Shown here in pieces: positions 1 through 9,185 of a stretch of 64,000 nucleotides of DNA. The stretch's first letter is position 1. Every line of letters starts with the position of its first letter. Location: NCBI GenBank assembly GCA_902569245.1, contig CACFTO010000002.1, positions 1-64,000 on the forward strand, in the 5' to 3' direction. The position numbers and the translations under genes are program-made. Under the pieces are notes generated by a model. The model had not been told where the DNA came from. It worked only from the letters and a program-made list of their open reading frames with translations, and searched no databases. This stretch comes from an uncultured Pelagibacteraceae bacterium (lineage in GTDB: Bacteria; Pseudomonadota; Alphaproteobacteria; Pelagibacterales; Pelagibacteraceae).

Positions 1-294
1 TATCATGCTTTAATTGTTCCAAAGAGACATGTTGAAAATTATTTTGAACTTAATAATGAGGAAGTCTTAGCCTGTGACTCTCTTCTGAAGAAACTTAAAA
101 AGAAGCTTGAAATTAAAGATGATACAATTGAGGGATTTAATGTTGGATCAAATTCTGGCAAAACTGCAGGACAATCAATTAATCATTGTCATATTCATCT
201 GATTCCAAGAAGGTCTGGAGACGTTGACAACCCACAAGGTGGTGTTAGAAGCGTAATTGCCTCTAAACAACATTATGTGCGTAAAACCAAATAA
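1..294 (+). CDS. HIT (histidine triad) family protein, 5'-truncated by window edge
   Basis: Frame 1 is open from base 1 to TAA at 292-294; the translation contains the NHCHIHLIPRR histidine-triad motif. Confidence 0.85.
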   Translation, partial: YHALIVPKRHVENYFELNNEEVLACDSLLKKLKKKLEIKDDTIEGFNVGSNSGKTAGQSINHCHIHLIPRRSGDVDNPQGGVRSVIASKQHYVRKTK

Positions 295-389
295 TAAATA
301 CGTTTATAAGCTGTTGAAATGTCATTATATCGCGGTTGATCTATTTAAATAAGTGTACTAGAAATCTTAATCGGAAGGAACAATTCACA

Positions 390-1190
390 ATGATATCAAC
401 TAATCCATTCTTAACATTAGCGGAGACAGTACCTCCATTTTTGATGCAATCTTTTGTTATATTAATGGGCTTACTAATTCTAGTTGGAACAGTTATGGAT
501 ATTATTCATAAAAAAAATGTGAAGTACTTCTTTAATAATGCAAAAAAAGCAAAATTATCAGCTACAAAAACATTATCAACAGGAGAGAGAATATCTGTAA
601 TTTCAAAAACTATTGCAAGCGACATTGCTACTACATCAGAACTCGGAGCCGGTAAAAGAAGAGTGGCGCATGTAATGGGAATGTATGGAACTATACTTTT
701 TTGGGTAGGTTCAGTTGTAATGATCTTCTTTTATACATCTCCAGGATCTACTACTCCAACAATTTGGCCAATGATATGGCATATTGGAGCAGCACTAACT
801 GTATTAGGAGGATCTTGGTTTTGGTTTTTTCTAAGAGTTGATGTTTATTCTGAGGCACAACCTTGGTTTAGAGTGATTAAAGCTGACTTATTCGTTTTAG
901 CATTAATAGCATCATCTTTATTTGGTTTGATATGGTCTTATCTTCAATCACTAAATCTTGTTGGAAGATATGATGACATGGTTTTCTTAGCATTGTTTAT
1001 TGCAGCAAATTTGGTTTTATTTGGTGGAGTATATTGGTCAAAATTTGCTCATATGTTTTATAAACCTGGTGCAGCACTACAAAAAAATTTAGCAGAAGCT
1101 GATGGTTCTAGAGATAATCTACCACCAGAAGCAGATGCACCTGAGCAATTTGGCTTAGGTATAAAAAGAGAAGAGCCAAAACACTATTAA
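390..1190 (+). CDS. aprM: Adenylylsulfate (APS) reductase membrane anchor subunit, AprM-like
   Basis: Multi-TM protein directly upstream of aprB-aprA; ATG at 390 preferred over the ORF-track start at 336 (GGAAGG upstream). Confidence 0.75.
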   Translation: MISTNPFLTLAETVPPFLMQSFVILMGLLILVGTVMDIIHKKNVKYFFNNAKKAKLSATKTLSTGERISVISKTIASDIATTSELGAGKRRVAHVMGMYGTILFWVGSVVMIFFYTSPGSTTPTIWPMIWHIGAALTVLGGSWFWFFLRVDVYSEAQPWFRVIKADLFVLALIASSLFGLIWSYLQSLNLVGRYDDMVFLALFIAANLVLFGGVYWSKFAHMFYKPGAALQKNLAEADGSRDNLPPEADAPEQFGLGIKREEPKHY

Positions 1191-1224
1191 TATGATAAAA
1201 ATTAAAAAGGAGAAAAATTAAATT

Positions 1225-1695
1225 ATGTCAACTTTTGTATATATGACCCGTTGTGATGGTTGTGGTCACTGTGTAGATATTTGCCCTTCAGATATAATGC
1301 ATATCGATGAAACAATAAGAAGAGCAAAGAATATTGAACCAAACTTTTGTTGGGAGTGTTATTCATGCGTGAAAGCATGCCCTAATCATGCAATCGATGT
1401 AAGAGGCTATGCAGATTTCGCACCAATGGGACACAGCGTAAGAGTTAGACGGGAAGAAGAAAAAGGAACTATCTCATGGAAAATAAAATTTAGAAATGGA
1501 ACTACAAAAGATTTTGTATCTCCAATCACAACTAAACCTTGGGGAAAGTTTATTCCAAAACTTGCTGAAGGAGATAAACCAAATCAAGGAGAGATAAACT
1601 CTCAAAGATTATATACTGAGCCAGAAGGTTTAAATATAGATGGAGAACTACCATCAGTTCCAAAAGAAACTTTTAAAAAGGGAGTTTATTATTAA
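1225..1695 (+). CDS. aprB: Adenylylsulfate reductase beta subunit (2x[4Fe-4S] ferredoxin-like)
   Basis: CDGCGHCVDICP and CWECYSCVKACP Fe-S motifs; overlaps the aprA start. Confidence 0.9.
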   Translation: MSTFVYMTRCDGCGHCVDICPSDIMHIDETIRRAKNIEPNFCWECYSCVKACPNHAIDVRGYADFAPMGHSVRVRREEEKGTISWKIKFRNGTTKDFVSPITTKPWGKFIPKLAEGDKPNQGEINSQRLYTEPEGLNIDGELPSVPKETFKKGVYY

Positions 1696-3557
1696 TGGCT
1701 AAACATAAGACACATTACGAAGATTGTGACGTTCTCGTAGTTGGTGGTGGAATGGCTGGAACAGGTGCAGCATTTGAAGCAAGACACTGGGGCAGAGATT
1801 TGAAAATTGTTTGTGTTGAAAAAGCAAATATAGATAGAAGTGGAGCTGTAGCCCAAGGATTATACGCAATTAATTGTTACATGGGTATGCAATGGGGTGA
1901 AAACCAACCTGAAGATCACGTTAGATATGCTCGTAATGATTTAATGGGAATGGTAAGAGAAGATTTAGGTTATGATATGGCTCGTCACGTAGACTCAACA
2001 GTTCACATGTTTGATGAGTGGGGCCTGCCAATGATGAAAAATGAAAAAACTGGTCGTTACCTGAGAGAAGGTAAATGGCAAATCATGATACATGGTGAAA
2101 GCTATAAGCCGATAGTTGCTGAAGCTGCAAAAAAATCAGCTGACAAAATTTATAATAGAATAATGATTACTCACCTTTTAATGGATGAGGAAAAAGAAAA
2201 TAGAGTAGGTGGAGCTGTAGGGTTTAATATGAGAACTGGAGATTTCCATGTTTTCAGAGCAAAGACAGTTATAGTTGCTGCAGGTGGAGCATCACACATA
2301 TTTAAACCAAGAGCTGTAGGAGAGGGAATGGGAAGAACTTGGTATGCTCCTTGGAGTAACGGTTCAGCTTATGCACTTCCTATAGCAGCTGGAGCTAAAA
2401 TGACACAAATGGAAAACAGAATAGTGTTATGTAGATTTAAAGATGGATATGGTCCTGTTGGGGCATATTTCCTACACCTTAAAACTTATACTCAAAATGC
2501 TAATGGAGAAAACTACGAGAAGAAATGGTATGAACAAACTAAAGAATTAGTAGGTGAATATATAGATCATCATCCAACACCAACATGTTTAAGAAATCAT
2601 GCATTTATTCAAGAAACAATGGCAGGTGGAGGTCCTATTCACATGGTCACTACAGAGGCTTTCCAAGATCCACATCTAGAAACTGTAGGGTGGGAAAATT
2701 TCCTTGGAATGACAGTTGGTCAAGCTGTTGTTTGGGCGTCACAAAATATTGATCCAAAATATACAAATCCAGAACTTACTACATCTGAGCCTTATGTTAT
2801 GGGTTCCCACGCTACATGCTCAGGCGCATGGGTAAGTGGACCAGAAGATCTATCACCACCAGAATATTTCTGGGGTTATAATAGAATGTTAACAATTGAG
2901 GGACTTTTTGGAGCTGGAGATACTGTTGGTGGAAGTGCACATAAATTTTCATCAGGATCATTTACTGAAGGTCGGCTAGCTGCAAAAGCTGCAGTAAAAT
3001 ATATTGAGGATCAAAAGGCTAATGATATTAAAGTTAGCGATAAACAATGTGAGGACTTTAAAACTGCTGTTTACAAACCACTTGAAAATTATACCGTTGG
3101 AAGAAATGAGATTACAGGCGGAACTGTTTCACCTAGTTATATCTCGCCAATTCAGGGACTTCAAAGACTTCAAAGAATTATGGACGAGTATGTTGGAGGA
3201 ATTGCAACAAACTACATGACTAACGCAAACATGCTTAAAAAAGGTCTAGAATTGCTCAAATGGCTAGAAGAGGATTTAGAAAATGTTGGAGCAGAGGACT
3301 ATCATCAGCTAATGAGAGCTTGGGAGCTTAAACATAGAGCTTTAACATCTCAGTGTGTAACAGAACATACAATGTTCAGAGAAGAAACTAGATGGCCGGG
3401 CTATTATTATAGAGGTGACCATATGAAACTTGATGATGATAATTGGCACTGTCTGACTGTTTCTAGACGTGATCCTAAAACTGGTAAATTTTCAATGGAA
3501 AAGGTGCCCGTTTATCATATCGTGGATGAGAACGAGAAGAAAAAAGAAGCTTCTTAA
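1695..3557 (+). CDS. aprA: Adenylylsulfate reductase alpha subunit (FAD)
   Basis: N-terminal FAD-binding VLVVGGGMAGTGAAFEARHWG; AprA-like length and sequence; adjacent to aprB. Confidence 0.92.
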   Translation: MAKHKTHYEDCDVLVVGGGMAGTGAAFEARHWGRDLKIVCVEKANIDRSGAVAQGLYAINCYMGMQWGENQPEDHVRYARNDLMGMVREDLGYDMARHVDSTVHMFDEWGLPMMKNEKTGRYLREGKWQIMIHGESYKPIVAEAAKKSADKIYNRIMITHLLMDEEKENRVGGAVGFNMRTGDFHVFRAKTVIVAAGGASHIFKPRAVGEGMGRTWYAPWSNGSAYALPIAAGAKMTQMENRIVLCRFKDGYGPVGAYFLHLKTYTQNANGENYEKKWYEQTKELVGEYIDHHPTPTCLRNHAFIQETMAGGGPIHMVTTEAFQDPHLETVGWENFLGMTVGQAVVWASQNIDPKYTNPELTTSEPYVMGSHATCSGAWVSGPEDLSPPEYFWGYNRMLTIEGLFGAGDTVGGSAHKFSSGSFTEGRLAAKAAVKYIEDQKANDIKVSDKQCEDFKTAVYKPLENYTVGRNEITGGTVSPSYISPIQGLQRLQRIMDEYVGGIATNYMTNANMLKKGLELLKWLEEDLENVGAEDYHQLMRAWELKHRALTSQCVTEHTMFREETRWPGYYYRGDHMKLDDDNWHCLTVSRRDPKTGKFSMEKVPVYHIVDENEKKKEAS

Positions 3558-3573
3558 TTGAAATAAATCAGAA

Positions 3574-3924
3574 ATGGCTCTTTTAGATAAATCCGACGAG
3601 GAAATTATTAAAATTGCAGAACCTATGTGGGCTAACCTAGTTAAGTCCTCAAACATCAAAGATTATGGTGGCTTTACTCGAGATTTGTCCTCCCAAATGA
3701 TGTATGGAGCTAATGAAGTCGAACTTGGAAAACAATGGGCAAATAATGAGTTGATTTCAAGTTTAGCTGAAGGATGTAAAGCAATCGGCTGTCTTAGAAG
3801 AGGTCTTTACATAACTGTTTTATATAAACAGACTAGCACAAAGATCCCTGGAGACTTTTTGGGAAGACTAGTTCTCGGAGAAGAGGGAGATGAAATCAAA
3901 GTCTTCGGTGCAACAATTTTCTAA
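3574..3924 (+). CDS. Small conserved-looking protein of unknown function in apr locus (116 aa)
   Basis: ORF 16 bp after aprA, same strand; CKAIGC segment; no family recognised. Confidence 0.7.
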   Translation: MALLDKSDEEIIKIAEPMWANLVKSSNIKDYGGFTRDLSSQMMYGANEVELGKQWANNELISSLAEGCKAIGCLRRGLYITVLYKQTSTKIPGDFLGRLVLGEEGDEIKVFGATIF

Positions 3925-3975
3925 ATATTTTTAAAATATATTTGCATTTATTACAACTTGTGATATTCCGCGAGT

Positions 3976-4122
3976 ATGTTTCAAATAATAAATCATAATT
4001 TAAAAAAACTTCCTTTATTCTTTGAAAATCAACTAAGTAAAATAATTAAATCATTTTTATATCTATTTATCTTCTTTGCTTGGGGCATAATTCTTCTTAG
4101 TACTGCACAGAATTTTATTTAA
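3976..4122 (+). CDS. Putative small single-TM protein (48 aa)
   Basis: ATG-TAA ORF MFQIINHNLKKLPLFFENQLSKIIKSFLYLFIFFAWGIILLSTAQNFI filling the aprA-tauE gap; not in the supplied ORF track. Confidence 0.4.
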   Translation: MFQIINHNLKKLPLFFENQLSKIIKSFLYLFIFFAWGIILLSTAQNFI

Positions 4123-4174
4123 AAAAACATTCATATTTATTGACTTTATATTCTTAGAAGAATAATTACTTTAA

Positions 4175-5263
4175 ATGGAGTATTTTCTTCCAATTGCACA
4201 AGTCGAAATAAATTTACTTTTTATATTTGGTCTAAGTTTAGTTGTAGGAATCTTATCTGGCTTGTTTGGAGTAGGTGGAGGATTTTTGATGACACCTTTT
4301 TTAATTTTTTTAGGTGTACCTCCTATTTATGCAGTTCCCAATGAAGCCAGTAATATTTTAGGAACCTCAGTCTCTGGATCTACAACTCATTATCTTAAAG
4401 GAACACTCGATTACAAAATGGGTTTCATGATTGTCATTGGAGGAGCTGTCGGAACAATACTTGGAATTATAACTTTTTCATATTTCAAAGATATTGGAAA
4501 AATCAATGTAGTTATCTCTTTAGCTTATATGTATATCCTTGCAATTTTAGGAACCTTTATGCTTATTCAAGGTGTATCAGAAATTGATAAAGCAAGAAAA
4601 AAAATAACTGAAAAAAAGAAACTACATAAACATTATTGGATACATGGTCTTCCTTTAAGAATGCGTTTTAAAAAGTCGCAACTTTATGAAAGTGCATTTA
4701 CACCAATAATAATCGGTCTGATAGTTGGTTTCATCGCTGCAATTATGGGAATAGGTGGTGCTTTCATTTTAGTACCAGCAATGATTTATATTATTGGGAT
4801 GCCAACAAGATTAATTCCAGGTACTTCACTTTTTGTAACAATATTCATAAGTGCAATTGTAACAATTTTGCATGCGTTGAATTATGGAACTATAGATTTA
4901 ATATTAGTTACTGTTTTAATTTTAGGTTCAATAATAGGTGTACAGTTTGGACAAAAAATTGGAGAAAAAATTGATAGCTCAGAGTTTAAAACTATTTTAG
5001 CAATATTATTATTATTAGTTGGTATAGCAATTGCTTATGATACTTTTATCAAAGATGAAAAAACAACAAGTGTTATTGTTAATGCTTCAGATAATTTAGG
5101 ACCATTGAGTGAATTTATATTAAATTTTTCAAGAGATTTACCAGTATTTTATGGTCTAACCTCAGTTTTACTTGCTGTAGTACTTGGAGTTGGAGCTGCA
5201 ATGATTAGAAGAGTTTATTCTAATTGGGATGATAAAAGATTAGCAAAATTAAAAAAAAATTAG
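4175..5263 (+). CDS. TSUP family (TauE/SafE-like) sulfite/sulfonate exporter candidate
   Basis: Two repeated [21 protein letters not shown] / [26 protein letters not shown] motifs. Confidence 0.85.
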   Translation: MEYFLPIAQVEINLLFIFGLSLVVGILSGLFGVGGGFLMTPFLIFLGVPPIYAVPNEASNILGTSVSGSTTHYLKGTLDYKMGFMIVIGGAVGTILGIITFSYFKDIGKINVVISLAYMYILAILGTFMLIQGVSEIDKARKKITEKKKLHKHYWIHGLPLRMRFKKSQLYESAFTPIIIGLIVGFIAAIMGIGGAFILVPAMIYIIGMPTRLIPGTSLFVTIFISAIVTILHALNYGTIDLILVTVLILGSIIGVQFGQKIGEKIDSSEFKTILAILLLLVGIAIAYDTFIKDEKTTSVIVNASDNLGPLSEFILNFSRDLPVFYGLTSVLLAVVLGVGAAMIRRVYSNWDDKRLAKLKKN

Positions 5264-6426
5264 GCGCTTCTATATAATTTAGTCATAACAAACTCTTTAT
5301 GACCTAGAGCTTCAGCACAAGTTAATCTTCCATTAGCAACCCTTAAAGTTGATTTGATTAACTCATCTCCTGCTTGGCTCAAATTCATTTCTCTAGATAA
5401 AATTTTAGAAACGTCCACATCAATATGCTCACTCATAGTTTTTGCTGTAAGAGGATTTGCTGTCAATTTAATCACAGGTTCTATAGGATTTCCTATAATA
5501 TTGCCTTGTCCAGTTGGGAATAAATGAATATTAAAACCCCCTGCAGCTTGTAAAGTAACACATTCTGCAGCAGCTGAAGAAGTATCCATGAAGTACAATC
5601 CAGCACCTTTTGTCGGTTCCTCGGCTGGCTCTAGAACATCAATAAACTGACATCCTCCAATTTTCTGAAAATTACCAAATGCTTTTTCTTCAATAGTAGT
5701 TAATCCACCAGCAATGTTACCTGCAGTTGGTTGACTTTCTGATAAATCATCTGTTGCTTCTTTAAGAATAAAATCATTATAATCATTCCATGTCTTTTTA
5801 AACTTTGCTTGAGCCTCCGGTGTTTTGCCTCTTTTTTCGCAAACTGTTTCAGCACCTGTAAGTTCTGAAGTTTCACCAAAACATAAGTGAACACCTAAAG
5901 GTTCCAATTTGTCCATTAGATTTCCAACTGTTGGATTAGATGCTAATCCTGATGTTGTGTCAGATTCTCCACATTTTACTGAAATCCATAAATCACTCAT
6001 TGGACACTCTTCTCTTTGTTTTTCTGATGCCCACATCGAAAACTCTTGTGCTTTTTTTGAAACTTTTGCAATAGTATCTATATCTCCGACACCTTCGATA
6101 CTAAAACCCTCAACTGGTTTACCAGTTGTAGCGATTGCATCTACAATTCTCTTTGTCCACTTAGGCTCAATGCCAACAACAATAACTGCTGCAACGTTTG
6201 GATTTTTTCCTGTACCTATCATTGTTCTAAAATGAAGTTCTAAGTCTGCACCAAACTGAAGTCGCCCATAAGAATGAGGAAGTGCTATAGTACCTTTAAT
6301 ATTATTTGCTACTGCTTCTGCACACGCATTTGAAATATCATCTACTGGAAGAATAATAACATGATTACGAGTTCCAGCACGTCCATTTTCTCTTTTATAT
6401 CCTAAAAAACTCTTTGGTATTTCCAT
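5260..6426 (-). CDS. suyB: UxaA-family lyase large subunit, likely (2R)-sulfolactate sulfo-lyase beta subunit
   Basis: [22 protein letters not shown]...[39 protein letters not shown]; pairs with the small subunit; context next to xsc and aprBA. Confidence 0.7.
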   Translation of the reverse strand: MEIPKSFLGYKRENGRAGTRNHVIILPVDDISNACAEAVANNIKGTIALPHSYGRLQFGADLELHFRTMIGTGKNPNVAAVIVVGIEPKWTKRIVDAIATTGKPVEGFSIEGVGDIDTIAKVSKKAQEFSMWASEKQREECPMSDLWISVKCGESDTTSGLASNPTVGNLMDKLEPLGVHLCFGETSELTGAETVCEKRGKTPEAQAKFKKTWNDYNDFILKEATDDLSESQPTAGNIAGGLTTIEEKAFGNFQKIGGCQFIDVLEPAEEPTKGAGLYFMDTSSAAAECVTLQAAGGFNIHLFPTGQGNIIGNPIEPVIKLTANPLTAKTMSEHIDVDVSKILSREMNLSQAGDELIKSTLRVANGRLTCAEALGHKEFVMTKLYRSA

Positions 6427-6429
6427 TAA

Positions 6430-6717
6430 TTACCACTTTTTTGTTTTAACGTTATGAACATGTACATGTTCACCTTTTTTAATATTTTTTACTACTTTTC
6501 CAATATCATGACCATATTTTAAAATAGTGTCTCCCTCACTTAGATCTGTCATTGCAATCTTATGACCTAATGGTATTTCGTCTTTTGATTGTATTGAAAC
6601 CGATTTATCATTTTCCATTATCCAACAATTACAATCCTGATCTGGGGTTATTTTTTCTATAACAACTACGCCAACGTTGTCTTTTTCATCATGTATTATT
6701 ATATCAGTATTTGACAT
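6430..6717 (-). CDS. suyA: UxaA/SAF-domain small subunit, likely sulfolactate sulfo-lyase alpha subunit
   Basis: 95 aa SAF-like domain immediately upstream of suyB, same strand. Confidence 0.7.
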   Translation of the reverse strand: MSNTDIIIHDEKDNVGVVVIEKITPDQDCNCWIMENDKSVSIQSKDEIPLGHKIAMTDLSEGDTILKYGHDIGKVVKNIKKGEHVHVHNVKTKKW

Positions 6718-6807
6718 TGTGACGATTTCTTTATTTGAAATTCGCTAAATCTTATATATTAATCGGGCTCTTTGACAATTAAAAAAAAGAATTAGAAAGG
6801 CTGAACT

Positions 6808-8589
6808 ATGACTAAAATGACTACTGAAGAAGCATTTATAAAAGTTCTTCAAATGCACGGAATTGAACATTCGTTTGGAATAATAGGATCAGCTTTTATG
6901 GCGATATCTGATTTATTTCCTAAAGCAGGAATTACATTTTGGGATGTTGCCCATGAGACTAATGGTGGATTAATTGCAGATGGATACACAAGAGCTACCG
7001 GTAAAATGTCAATGGTGATTGCTCAAAATGGGCCAGGAATTACTGGATTAGTTACACCTATAAAAACAGCTTACTGGAATCATACACCTTTATTATTAGT
7101 TACTCCTCAAGCAGCAAATAAAACTATGGGTCAAGGTGGTTTTCAAGAAGTTGAGCAAATGAATTTATTTAAAGATATGGTCTGTTACCAAGAGGAGGTT
7201 AGAGACCCATCAAGAATGGCTGAAGTATTAAACAGAGTAATAGAAAAAGCTTTTAGAGGATCGGCACCAGCACAAATAAATGTGCCAAGAGATTATTGGA
7301 CACAAGTAATTGATATTGAATTACCACCAATCGTAAGATTTGAGAGACAAGGTGGAGGAAAAGAAGCAATAGAGAAAGCTGCAAAACTTTTATCAGATGC
7401 AAAATTCCCAGTAATATTATCTGGCGCAGGTGTGGTAATCGGCGATGCAATAGAAGATTGTAAAAAAATTGCAGAAAAATTAGATGCTCCAGTGTGTAAT
7501 GGTTATCAACACAACGACAGTTTTCCTGGAAGCCATCCTTTAGCAGTGGGGCCATTGGGATACAATGGATCTAAGGCTGGAATGGAATTAATTTCAAAAG
7601 CAGATGTAGTTTTAGCATTAGGGACAAGATTAAATCCTTTTTCAACTTTACCTGGATATGGAATTGATTATTGGCCAAAAGATGCAACTATAATTCAAGT
7701 AGACATGAATCCAGACAGAATTGGACTTACAAAAAAAGTGACTGTTGGTATTTGTGGAGATGCCAAAATGGTTTCACAACAGATTTTAGAAAAACTTTCA
7801 TCAACAGCAGGAGACAATGGAAGAGAAGAGAGAAAAAATTTAATTCATCAAACAAAATCTGCATGGCTACAAACTCTTACAAGTTTAGATCATGAAGATG
7901 ATGATCCAGGAACTGTTTGGAATAAAGAAGCTAGAGAAAGAGATTCTGATAGAATGTCCCCAAGACAAGCTTGGAGAGCAATACAAGCAGGAATACCTGA
8001 AGATGCAATAATTTCAAGTGACATTGGTAACAACTGTGCAATAGGAAATGCATACCCAACTTTTGAAAAACCTAGAAAATATCTTGCACCAGGATTGTTC
8101 GGACCATGTGGATATGGTTTTCCATCCATCTTAGGTGCAAAAATAGGATGTCCTGACACTCCTGTAATTGGATTTGCAGGAGACGGAGCTTTTGGAATTA
8201 GCATGAATGAAATGAGTTCATGTGCTAGAGAAGAATGGCCTTCAATCACTATGGTAATATTTAGAAATTATCAATGGGGAGCAGAAAAAAGAAATTCTAT
8301 TTTGTGGTTTGATGATAACTTTATTGGAACAGAATTGGATCCAGAATTAAGCTATGCAAAAGTTGCTAATGCATGTGGACTAAAAGGAGTTGCAGTTAAA
8401 ACTATGGAAGAAACAACACAAGCAATAAAACAATCTTGTGAAGACCAAAAAAAAGGAATTACAACATTCATAGAAGTTATTTTAAACCAAGAGCTTGGCG
8501 AGCCATTTCGAAGAGACGCAATGAAAAAACCAGTTGAAGTAGCTGGAATAAAAAAAGCTGATATGAAACCCCAAAAAGGTTTAATTTAA
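6808..8589 (+). CDS. xsc: Sulfoacetaldehyde acetyltransferase (ThDP enzyme)
   Basis: 593 aa ThDP-dependent enzyme with Xsc-like N-terminus (AFIKVLQMHGIEHSFGIIGSAFMAISDLFPKAGI) and GDGAFG motif. Confidence 0.9.
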   Translation: MTKMTTEEAFIKVLQMHGIEHSFGIIGSAFMAISDLFPKAGITFWDVAHETNGGLIADGYTRATGKMSMVIAQNGPGITGLVTPIKTAYWNHTPLLLVTPQAANKTMGQGGFQEVEQMNLFKDMVCYQEEVRDPSRMAEVLNRVIEKAFRGSAPAQINVPRDYWTQVIDIELPPIVRFERQGGGKEAIEKAAKLLSDAKFPVILSGAGVVIGDAIEDCKKIAEKLDAPVCNGYQHNDSFPGSHPLAVGPLGYNGSKAGMELISKADVVLALGTRLNPFSTLPGYGIDYWPKDATIIQVDMNPDRIGLTKKVTVGICGDAKMVSQQILEKLSSTAGDNGREERKNLIHQTKSAWLQTLTSLDHEDDDPGTVWNKEARERDSDRMSPRQAWRAIQAGIPEDAIISSDIGNNCAIGNAYPTFEKPRKYLAPGLFGPCGYGFPSILGAKIGCPDTPVIGFAGDGAFGISMNEMSSCAREEWPSITMVIFRNYQWGAEKRNSILWFDDNFIGTELDPELSYAKVANACGLKGVAVKTMEETTQAIKQSCEDQKKGITTFIEVILNQELGEPFRRDAMKKPVEVAGIKKADMKPQKGLI

Positions 8590-8642
8590 GTCTAAAAATA
8601 AATTTAGCTTCTTAATTTAACTAAATTCTATATATTAATTTA

Positions 8643-9032
8643 ATGAACCAAGATGATATTAAAATTGGAACCAATAGGAGTTTTGGAATTGTATTCTTCT
8701 TAGTTTTTATAATAATTTCATTTTATCCATTATTAAATGGTGAAAACATAAGAATATGGTCGTTAATTATTTCAATTGTTTTTTTGGCATTAGGGTTATT
8801 TAATTCAAAACTATTAAATCCATTAAACAAGATTTGGTTTAAATTTGGTCTACTATTAGGAAAGATTATTTCACCAATAGTTATGGGAATTATTTTTTTT
8901 TTAGTAGTAACACCCATTGCTTTATTTATGAGATTATTAAAAAAAGACTTACTAAATTTAAAATTTAATAAAAAACATACTTACTGGATTGAAAAATCAG
9001 GTCCAAAAAGTAAAATGAAAAATCAATTCTAA
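8643..9032 (+). CDS. SxtJ-like small membrane protein
   Basis: 129 aa, multiple TM segments, directly upstream of a DUF5989-like ORF and carbamoyltransferase. Confidence 0.6.
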   Translation: MNQDDIKIGTNRSFGIVFFLVFIIISFYPLLNGENIRIWSLIISIVFLALGLFNSKLLNPLNKIWFKFGLLLGKIISPIVMGIIFFLVVTPIALFMRLLKKDLLNLKFNKKHTYWIEKSGPKSKMKNQF

Positions 9033-9035
9033 TTT

Positions 9036-9185
9036 ATGGGTTTTATAAAAGAATTTTGGGAGTTTTTAAAAGTAAGAAAAAAATATTGGTTGTTGCCAAT
9101 TATTTTAGTTTTAGTTTTATTTGGTGGTTTAATTGTATTAAGCCAAGGCTCTGCAGTTGCACCATTTATTTATACAATTTTTTAA
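9036..9185 (+). CDS. DUF5989-like single-TM small protein (49 aa)
   Basis: ATG at 9036: MGFIKEFWEFLKVRKKYWLLPIILVLVLFGGLIVLSQGSAVAPFIYTIF; stop adjoins the GTG of the carbamoyltransferase; not in the supplied ORF track. Confidence 0.75.
   Translation: MGFIKEFWEFLKVRKKYWLLPIILVLVLFGGLIVLSQGSAVAPFIYTIF

Noticed and set aside
295-389. Possible riboswitch/leader upstream of aprM
   Set aside because: No recognisable riboswitch core (SAM, glycine, preQ1) by eye; only a short AT-rich leader.
3004-3219. 71-aa alternate-frame ORF in aprA
   Set aside because: Same strand but out of frame inside aprA; no supporting signal.
5909-6235. 108-aa ORF opposite suyB
   Set aside because: Complement of a conserved suyB region; no independent evidence.
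6718-6807. Possible operator ATTTC-tttattt-GAAAT between suyA and xsc
   Set aside because: Only a 5-bp AT-rich dyad; expected by chance at this composition, although a divergent promoter region is certain to exist.
7253-7555. 100-aa antisense ORF inside xsc
   Set aside because: Leu/His-rich shadow translation of the xsc coding strand.
7890-8249. 119-aa antisense ORF inside xsc
   Set aside because: Opposite strand to a well-supported enzyme gene; no recognisable motif; low-complexity translation typical of shadow ORFs.
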